A DNA stretch of 64,000 nucleotides, from NCBI GenBank assembly GCA_015680685.1, contig MNCI01029135.1, positions 185,811 to 249,810 of the forward strand, given 5' to 3'. A program made the position numbers and the translations under genes. The notes below the pieces were generated by a model that saw nothing but the letters and a program-made list of their open reading frames with translations, did no database searches and was not told the DNA's origin. Position 1 is the first letter of the stretch. Each line of letters begins with the position of its first letter. Origin of the DNA: Gnetum montanum. Taxonomy: Eukaryota; Streptophyta; Gnetopsida; Gnetales; Gnetaceae. This document shows, one piece after another, positions 57,098 to 64,000 of this stretch.

Positions 57098-57507
57098 TTA
57101 GACACGGGCCTTGATAAAAGAATCCCCAACTTTGAAGCTGGGCGTGATCGGGAATCCAACGATGGATGCTGGTAGAGAGGGCAGCAGTGGCAGTGACACG
57201 ACATTGTCCATGTACGCCGATTGAAACGCACAGTTGCGGCAATCACGAAAATGGGTACAGGGGACTCTACGGATGTCTACCGTTGAGAACCTAACAACTA
57301 CACCGATCTTCAAGGTTTTTGGTTTTCAACGCCATGTGGGAGATGCTGAGAGAAATTAATCCATGGACTATGGAAAAAACAGAAAAATCTAAGCTGGGAT
57401 TCACCGTGTTTTTAGCAAGAATTATTTTAGTAAAATTTTTGAATCAATATGTGGAGGTCCCACCGTTTATGTCAGAATTGTTATTGGATATAACTGCCAT
57501 GGCATAG
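57098..57507. other. Conserved unidentified ORFs in E3 LTR cargo
   Basis: Minus-strand frame 57,313-57,098 (MKIGVVVRFSTVDIRRVPC, then YMDNVVSLPLLPSL and GFPITPSFKVGDSFIKARV) and plus-strand frame 57,319-57,507 (MWEMLREINPWTMEKTEKSK, GFTVFLARIILVKFLNQYVE). Both recur in the 3' LTR (62,844-63,059 and about 63,085-63,250). I do not recognise either. They may be another captured host fragment; the strand is uncertain. Confidence 0.4.
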
Positions 57508-57839
57508 CATTTCATTTTAATGCATTTTGTAGGTTCAAATCCTTTAACTCGCAGATGATTTGATAGACAGAGGTTGATTTGATAGACAGTGGTCATGTTA
57601 AATTTTAATTTTCTCCTAGGACAAAAATTATATATTTACTTATTATTTAAAAAAGAAAAGAAAATCATGGATCCCAAGCATTAGAAATATGGACAAATAT
57701 TACACATGTACATATATATTTATATATTAACCCATCCATGTATGCATCAACTCCATGGTTATTATCTCTACTACTATGATGTAAATAACAATAAAATATT
57801 TTATGATTTAAAAAGGGAATTTGTGCAACAATTGTTCAA

Positions 57840-58100
57840 AGTCCCATGTGAATTGAACACTTGTCAATTGAAATGGTGGTTATAACCACCACCAAGGCCA
57901 CTTGTCAACTACAACCTCTTTATCTCCACAATGGCCACTTGTCAACTAAATGGGACACTTGTCAACTATAACTCTTTTGTCTCCATGGTAACCACTTGCA
58001 ACTGAATGAAGACACTTGGCAACTAAATGAAGACACTTGGCAACTGAATGAGGACACTTGTCAACTGCAGCTTTTTTGTCTCTATGGTGGTTATAACCAC
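57840..58100. repeat. CACTTGTCAACT repeats and GGTGGTTATAACCACC palindromes in E3 U3
   Basis: Eight or so CACTTGKCAACTR words lie between two perfect 16-bp palindromes (about 57,872 and 58,087), directly upstream of the TATA box. The 3' LTR has the same at 63,535-63,800; the solo LTR has a reduced set at 42,330-42,475. Confidence 0.8.
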
Positions 58101-58138
58101 CCAAAATAGTTGTAACTTACCTAACTACCTTTGAACCC

Positions 58139-58146
58139 TATAAAAA
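58139..58146 (+). promoter_or_regulatory. TATA box of the E3 5' LTR
   Basis: TATAAAAA within CCCTATAAAAAGG, conserved at 63,836 in the 3' LTR and at 42,652 in the solo LTR. Confidence 0.75.
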
Positions 58147-59418
58147 GGCTTTAGGGGTCAAGGAGGGGATATGACACTTTTGAGAAGACATTGGGATCAC
58201 ACTTGGGATCACACTTTGGAATACTTGGGTTGTCACTTGGAGACATTTGGGTCTTGGGAAGAGCATTTGTAAAGAAGAAAGTGTGAAAGATTGCTTGTAA
58301 GATGACTTGCTAAAGAAAATTTTTCAGCCTCTTTGTCATAGTCCTGTGAGTTATGCTTATTTTTTTTATTTTGTTTAAATTATTTAGCTAGTGGTTTAGA
58401 TAGTATCATCCTTGGCAAGTAATTTTGGGATTTTTAGATTGTTCTTATTGTTCTTGTTGCTCGATAGAAAATTTCTGTTAAAACTTTTGCCATAGAAGCA
58501 GTTGTGTTTAAAAGCCTTAAGAGCATTTTAGTAGTAAATTTTATTATTGTGCAACGTATAAGAACTACTTTTGAGATCATTGTAAGAGAGCCTCTACTTG
58601 TAGTCATGCCGTTGAACGATTCAATAGTCAAGAGGGTTTAGAAAATCTTTGGTATTTTGATGGGACCAGAATAGCTTCTTTTTATCTTTAGAGTGATTTT
58701 CCGTGTTATTTCAATCAGAAATTGTCAAGTCTTTTAAAGGTTCTGTTTAAATGCAATCGTTGACATCTACTGTCTAGCCAAAATGGAGTCTCGTACATGG
58801 TAGTTTACGCAGCAATTTTTGGTAGTACAGTAGGATTGTCTTGAAGATATTGCTTGTTTGAGTCTTGGAAGTTTGAACAATTCATAGATATTGAATTTGG
58901 AATAGCTTTATTGCGAAGTGTTTACTCGTGTCATTTTACCTTGTTTAAATATTTGAGGTCCACACAAATCTGCTTTCTTTTCTTTCTGTCTATTTCCTTT
59001 GAATCTTGCTCTATTTCTAGTTTTCTTGTGGAACTATATATCTCTCTCTGGGGAAAATTAGGAGTAGATTTGCGGAGTTGTGCTCAAATGTTTATGCAAA
59101 ATTTTACTTGTTACAAGCAGGTATTATAGGGACCGCATAGACTAGGTAGTTTGAACAAAATAGGAAACTCTCAATAACTCACAGTACTTGATAAAGTTGG
59201 CTGAATCTCTTAAAGTAAGTCATTTGTATTTCACACACACGCAATCGTTACATTGCACACAACCGCACGCCGCAACAGCACACACACATACTCACATTAA
59301 CTACTGAGTTATTTGGAGGTATCTGGGCCTTGGTGTTGCCAGAGACCAGCAGGCACCTAAATCCTGTTCGAGGACACTCGTTGGCGGTCGCGTCCCAAAC
59401 GGTCGCCAACAGTTCTTT

Positions 59419-59436
59419 TGGCGCTAGAAGGAGGGC
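59419..59436 (+). other. Primer binding site of E3 (tRNA-Asn type)
   Basis: TGGCGCTAGAAGGAGGGC lies 7 bases after the LTR end. It is the best-preserved of the three Asn-type sites in the window. Confidence 0.8.
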
Positions 59437-59528
59437 TGAAAATTAAGCCTCTAGGTTCATAAGCCTTATACTTTTAGTACATCAACAATTATTTGTAAGG
59501 CTTAAGAATTAGATACTATTTTCAGTTC

Positions 59529-61802
59529 ATGACCAAGAAATTTCATAGTTTGGAAAGTTTCAAAGTTTCAAAAGATATTCTAGATTCTAAGACTGATTCT
59601 TCATCAGAAGAAGAACAAAAGAAAGTTTCTGAATTGGGAACAAGTAGTGGAGTGAAAACTAGAAGATCAAGAAGATCACCCATTATATCTGGTTTATCAA
59701 TTCGTAAGAGAAGATCTAGAAAGTCTAAGAGTTCAACATTTCAAAGGAATAGGATGGCAAATCCTTGGCAAAGAGTTACACCATTAGGATTTCAAAATTA
59801 CAATGATATTCCTAAGGTAGTTTACAAATATTTGCCTGAGCCTTTCATTCCTGGAAAAGCTTATTTAGCTGAAGAATATATTCACATGTTTGAGTTAGCT
59901 TTAGCTCATGCAAATATTCAACATCAAGATCAAGCTTGTAGGTTGTTTGTATCAAATCTAAAGGATATGGCTCAGATTTGGTATTCGAACTTACCAAGTA
60001 ATAGTATTACAAGTTGGGATGACATGAAGAATCTTTTCTTAGCCCAGTTTGGTAATCAATTAGATCAACAACAACTATACTGTGGGCTGATACAAGCTAA
60101 GCAAGGAGTTAAAGAGTCAATTAGAGATTTTAACATCAAGTTTCAACGAATTTGTGGACTCTTTCAAAGACAATATAGGCCATCAGAAGAAATGCTTAAA
60201 GAAACTTATCTTAAGGCTGTCAACCCCAACATTTCAATTTGGTTAAGGAGAACTCCAAACTTAACTACACTAAATGACTACTTTAGTGAAGCTATACAGT
60301 TAGAAAAATAGTTGAACTTGAATCCTGAAGAAAATATTGCAATTCAAAAAAGAGAAGAAAGAGTTATGATTCCTATGCAAGATTTTGCTCAATTTAAAGC
60401 TTTACCAGGTCCATCTCATGTTAAGATAGAGCAAGAACATGAAAGAGTAGGATCTGAAAAAGGACAATTAATGAGAGATATGTCTAACAAAATAGTGAAG
60501 CTTGAAAAAGCCTTGGCAAGAGTTAATATCAAGGAAGAAAGGAAAAATAGAAAGCATAAACATCAAGACACTAAGTTAGCAGAAGATGAGGATGAAAGTG
60601 ACCTTATTATGTCCAACTTTCTTGATATTGAATCTGATAATGAGTTATCTAGTGTTCATTATGCAAGTAAATCTTCTAGCAATGGATCTAGCGATACTTC
60701 TTCTCTATCAAGTTCTGAAGAAGATATGTCTTCAGATGAAGAATGTAATAATAATGAGGAAAATGGATATAGTCTCCAATCAAAAGAAAGATTAACTACT
60801 TCTAGACCCCCAAATGTTATTACTGATCCATCTACTAAGAGAAAAGCTTTTGAGCCAAATAGAAGAGATAAGAATAAAGGTAAAGACAATCAAGTAGAGC
60901 AAAGCACTTCAAATCGGTCTTTTAATAAATGGATAAAGAAACCAAGCTTTATTGGTGATGGAGAGTATGATTTGATTGAAGACCTTAAACATGTCAAGGC
61001 CAATATTAGCTTTTATCAGTTGCTTCAAATAGGAGATCAGGAAAGAAAGGCTTTAGAGTTCATTAAATGTAAAAGGAGAGTTAGAGAATCAGAGTTAAGT
61101 TATGTGTCTAATAATGATGAGAAATTAAAGACTTCATATGATAAGGAAGCTTCTCCTTTTCTTTTGATAATAAAATTGAAGGATAAATACTTACATAATT
61201 GTTTGGTTGATTCCTGAGCTATGTCTACTATAATGTCATTATCTATATGTAAGAAACTTGGTTTGATTCCTGAAAAATCAAATAAAAAGATTGTTCAAGT
61301 GGATAAAAGTATAGTGAAGATTGTGGGTCAATTACCAAATGTTCTATTAGAAATTGCTTCTGAACCCTGCATCAGAAGTAGAATAACTATTCAAGTGGTA
61401 GATATACTAAATTCGCATAGTCTCTTATTGAGTAGAAGTTGGAGTAAGAACTTATCAGGTTACATATCAATAGATTATTCTCACATGTGGCTACCTTGGA
61501 AAGGAGAACCAAATCAGATATATATCTATAGCGAACCTTTGATGATAGATAATATTACTTCAAATGGAAAAAGTAAGATGGTTGAAAAAGGAGGTGTTGA
61601 AAACAAAATTTGTATACTTCAAGAAAAAGAGAATTCATTTGAGAAAGAAGATGAGAGGATTGCTGAAGAAAAAGCTCAAGAAGATCAAGTTGAAAACTCC
61701 AGCAAGCCAGAAAATAGTAGAGAGATTGCTTATGAGAAGGTTAGAGATATGAGGATTCCTACCAGAGTAACCCTCATCATTCTCTTCCCATCTCAAGAAT
61801 AG
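59529..61802 (+). pseudogene. E3 gag-protease polyprotein with two in-frame stops
   Basis: One 758-codon frame broken only by TAG at 60,309 and TGA at 61,215. The gag core at about residues 75-255 shows YIHMFELALAHANIQHQDQA, MAQIWYSNLPSNSITSW and LKAVNPNISIWLRRTPN. The middle is Lys/Glu- and Ser-rich and low complexity, without a CCHC knuckle. The protease begins FLLIIKLKDKYLHNCLVDS; the TGA falls on the Gly codon of the Asp-Ser-Gly site, and the frame resumes AMSTIMSLSICKKLGLIP. LLLSRSWSKNLSGYISIDYS is the later protease block. The frame ends at 61,802, 200 bp before the 3' LTR. Start chosen as the first ATG after the PBS. Confidence 0.88.
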
Positions 61803-62010
61803 TCCATGAACAAAGGACTTGATAATGTACAGTTTGTTGTTTTTTTTATGAATGAGGTTTTTATACCATCAAACCTTATGTTTGATGGAAATTTTCCTCC
61901 AAAAAGATTTATCTTTTCAGCTCAAAAAAGTTCAATAAAGGCTTCAAGTACAGTTCAGTTTTGAAATGGGGCTTGCATAAATTTCTTTACGCTTTTAAAG
62001 GGGGCAGAAA
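61803..62010 (+). other. E3 3' untranslated part and PPT
   Basis: No gene. AAAGGGGGCAGAAA at 61,997-62,010 abuts the LTR start and is the polypurine tract. Confidence 0.8.
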
Positions 62011-62164
62011 TGTTGGCACATTTTGGCCATTTCATGGAATAGGAAGACTTATTTGCAAATGGTGAGGTACAGAATCCTAATGAACTGAAATTATTGAAGG
62101 AGGATTATGCTCTTTCTCGTGAAGAATTCTACAACAGTTAACTAACCATGAAGTTGGAATAGAA

Positions 62165-62775
62165 ATGAATTTCAAGAGGCTGTAATCTGCAAAGTCATGA
62201 AACGTTTCTTCCAAGAATTGGAGTTAGAGGGTGAAAAATGCTAAAACTGAAGAAAGACGAATTGTAGCACCTCAGGATGCCTGCAATCGAATAGCAGAAG
62301 TGGTGTATGAAGCAATAAGGAATGGAAGCTTCTGCAGAGGAAAAAGCTCGTATTTTCAAAAAAGCACGTCTATCGTTAGAGACTTGTGACAGAGAGCTTG
62401 CCAAAAAAACCAGGGAATTCACAGAATTGGAGTATGAAAAGAATGCAAAAAAGCACAAATAGAGGAACTTGAAGCCATTGTTCAATTGAAGTAGGCGAAG
62501 GAAAATATGTTCCAGATTAAAGCTGATGAAGCTAGAAGGGAGGTGAACAGGTTGCAGCATATAGCATTGTCAAAATTAGAAAAAGCTAAAGAGGAGTATG
62601 CCAGCAGATATCTTAAATTACGTCTAAATGAAGCTGAAGTTGAGCGATGTTTTCTATTTGAAAAAATTCAACTCCAAGAACATTACATCTACAACTTGAT
62701 CCTTCATAGCTGTATATGTTGTGTAAAATACAGGATCTTCTTAAAAATGTTTACAATGTTCCAAAATCAGCACAA
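62165..62775 (+). pseudogene. Captured OBERON-type coiled coil, 3' LTR copy
   Basis: Second copy of the 56,420-57,045 fragment, better preserved in the C-terminal third: an open frame from 62,507 reads MFQIKADEARREVNRLQHIA, LSKLEKAKEEYASRYLKLRL, NEAEVERCFLFEKIQLQEHY. The upstream part again needs frame changes. The two copies share most lesions, including the frame break at KKHK/IEELEA, so the fragment was already decayed when E3 inserted. Confidence 0.8.
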
Positions 62776-63835
62776 CAGGATAACAAAAATAGACGTTTTG
62801 TAGCAAAAATAAGAAATCAGTCAGGGAGTGGCGTTGGCACGGCTTAGACGTGGGCCTTAATAAAAGAATCCCCAACTTTGAAGCTAGGTGTGATTGGGAA
62901 TCCAATGATGGGCATTGTCAAAGAGGGTAGCAATGGCAGTGACATGATGTTGTCCATGTACGCCGACTGAAACGCGCAGCCGCAACGGTCACGAAAATGG
63001 GTACAAGGGACTCTATGGATGTTTGCCGTTGAGAACCTAACAACTGCACTGATCTTCAAGGTTTCTGGTTTTCAACATCGTGTGGGAGATGCTGAGAGAA
63101 ATTAATTCATGGACTATGGAAAAAACAAAAAAATCTAAGCTAGGATTCACCGTGTTTTTAGCAGGAATTATTTTAGTAAAATTTTTGAATCAATATGTGG
63201 AGGTCCCACCGTTTATGTCAGAATTGTTATTGGATATAACTGCCATGGCATAATGTTTCATTTTAATGCATTTTGTAGGTTCAAATCCTTTAACTCGCAG
63301 ATGATTTGACAGATAGAGGTTGATGACAGGTAGGAAGAAAATCATGGGTCCCAAGCATTAGAAATATGAACAAATATTACACACATACATATATATTTAT
63401 ATATTAACCCATCCATGTATGCATCAACTCCATGGTTATTATCTCTACTACTATGATGTAAATAAAAATAAAATATTTTATGATTTAAAAAGGGAATTTG
63501 TGCAACAATTGTTCAAAGTCCCATGTGAATTGAACACTTGTCAATTGAAATGGTGGTTATAACCATCACCAAGGCCACTTGTCAACTACAACCTCTTTAT
63601 CTCCACAATGGCCACTTGTCAACTAAATGGGACACTTGTCAACTAAATGGGACACTTGTCAACTACAACGCTTTTGTCTCCATGGTAACCACTTGCAACT
63701 GAATGAAGACACTTGACAACTGAATGAAGACACTTGGCAACTGAATGAGGACACTTGTCAACTGCAGCTTTTTTGTCTCTATGGTGGTTATAACCACCCA
63801 AAATAGTTGTAACTTACCTAACTACCTTTGAACCC

Positions 63836-63843
63836 TATAAAAA
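63836..63843 (+). promoter_or_regulatory. TATA box of the E3 3' LTR
   Basis: TATAAAAA, same context as 58,139. Confidence 0.7.
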
Positions 63844-64000
63844 GGCTTTAGGGGTCAAGGAGGGGATATGACACTTTTGAGAAGACATTGGGATCACACT
63901 TGGGATCACACTTTGGAATACTTGGGCTGTCACTTGGAGACATTTGGGTCTTGGGAAGAGCATTTGTAAAGAAGAAAGTGTGAAAGATTTCTTGTAAGAT

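Larger units (their letters stand above)
56262..59411 (+). repeat. 5' LTR of E3 (3.15 kb) with captured sequence in U3
   Basis: TGTTGGCAC to GTCGCCAACA. After the first 31 bp come OBERON-like coding sequence, an unidentified conserved ORF pair, the U3 repeats, the TATA box (58,139) and a long R-U5. The last 1.84 kb matches the solo LTR. Against the 3' LTR it has a small sequence replacement at about 57,574-57,660. Confidence 0.9.
56262..64000 (+). mobile_element. E3: gag-pro-only LTR retrotransposon (TR-GAG-like), runs off right edge
   Basis: LTRs 56,262-59,411 (3,150 bp) and 62,011 to beyond 64,000; internal region only 2,599 bp with a tRNA-Asn PBS, one gag-protease frame and a PPT. No RT, RNase H or integrase. 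This fits the known class of terminal-repeat retrotransposons with a GAG domain, which depend on other elements. It has the fewest lesions of all layers. The left flank is GAACC (56,257-56,261); the other flank is outside. Confidence 0.9.
62011..64000 (+). repeat. 3' LTR of E3 (truncated by window end)
   Basis: Starts TGTTGGCACATTTTGG; 1,990 bp visible. It parallels 56,262 onward through the OBERON-like region, the ORF pair, the U3 repeats and the TATA box at 63,836. Small indels and substitutions separate the copies. Confidence 0.92.

Noticed and set aside
1-64000. tRNA, rRNA or an intact host gene
   Set aside because: No cloverleaf, rRNA or uninterrupted multi-domain host gene was recognised by eye; a dedicated scan could still find a small RNA.

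Overview
This window is plant nuclear DNA: AT-rich, full of nested LTR retrotransposons, with no intact host gene. Evidence for a land plant is the Tat-type Ty3/gypsy polyproteins (pol with an extra archaeal-type RNase H), Copia gag of the plant type, LTRs with plant TATA boxes, and captured fragments of plant genes (OBERON-type coiled coil, exostosin-family GT47, NBS-LRR-type LRR). A large, repeat-rich genome such as a gymnosperm would fit, but nothing here fixes the species.

Layout, as a nest read from target duplications and interrupted reading frames. The oldest layer is a + strand Tat-like element ('outer', 8,671-55,065; its 5' LTR lies left of the window). Into it went: E1, a related Tat-like element on the - strand (1-8,670, only its 5' half in view); Copia-like copy 1 on the - strand (9,320-15,421, TSD CAAGG); E2, a third Tat-like element on the - strand (28,812-46,392, TSD ATACC, splitting the outer integrase frame); Copia-like copy 2 on the + strand (47,977-54,774, TSD near ACAT); and E4, whose 5' LTR (55,066-55,946) interrupts the outer 3' LTR. 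A third layer sits inside those: a 4.1 kb solo LTR (39,788-43,876) in the E2 gag, and E3, a gag-pro-only element with 3.15 kb LTRs (56,262 to beyond the window end), in E4.

Two features stand out. First, E1 and the outer element carry a multi-exon gene on the strand opposite to the element, placed between protease and reverse transcriptase; E2 keeps what looks like its last exon. Two intron positions can be matched between E1 and outer, and at one of them the splice sites preserve frame in both copies. The gene's 3' end abuts a short tandem array (TR1), a related array (TR2) follows integrase, and in the outer element a degenerate array of about 190-bp units lies upstream of the gene. Second, the E3/solo-LTR family has a variable cargo slot inside the LTR U3, 31 bp from the LTR end: E3 carries an OBERON C-terminal coding fragment there, while the solo LTR carries exostosin and LRR fragments.

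All coding regions are damaged by stops or frameshifts, many explicable as C-to-T change, so the elements look methylated and inactive. The PBS of E1, E2 and E3 all match the 3' end of tRNA-Asn as I recall it; the Copia-like pair resembles an initiator-Met PBS and E4 a decayed tRNA-Asp PBS. No tRNA, rRNA or CRISPR array was recognised.
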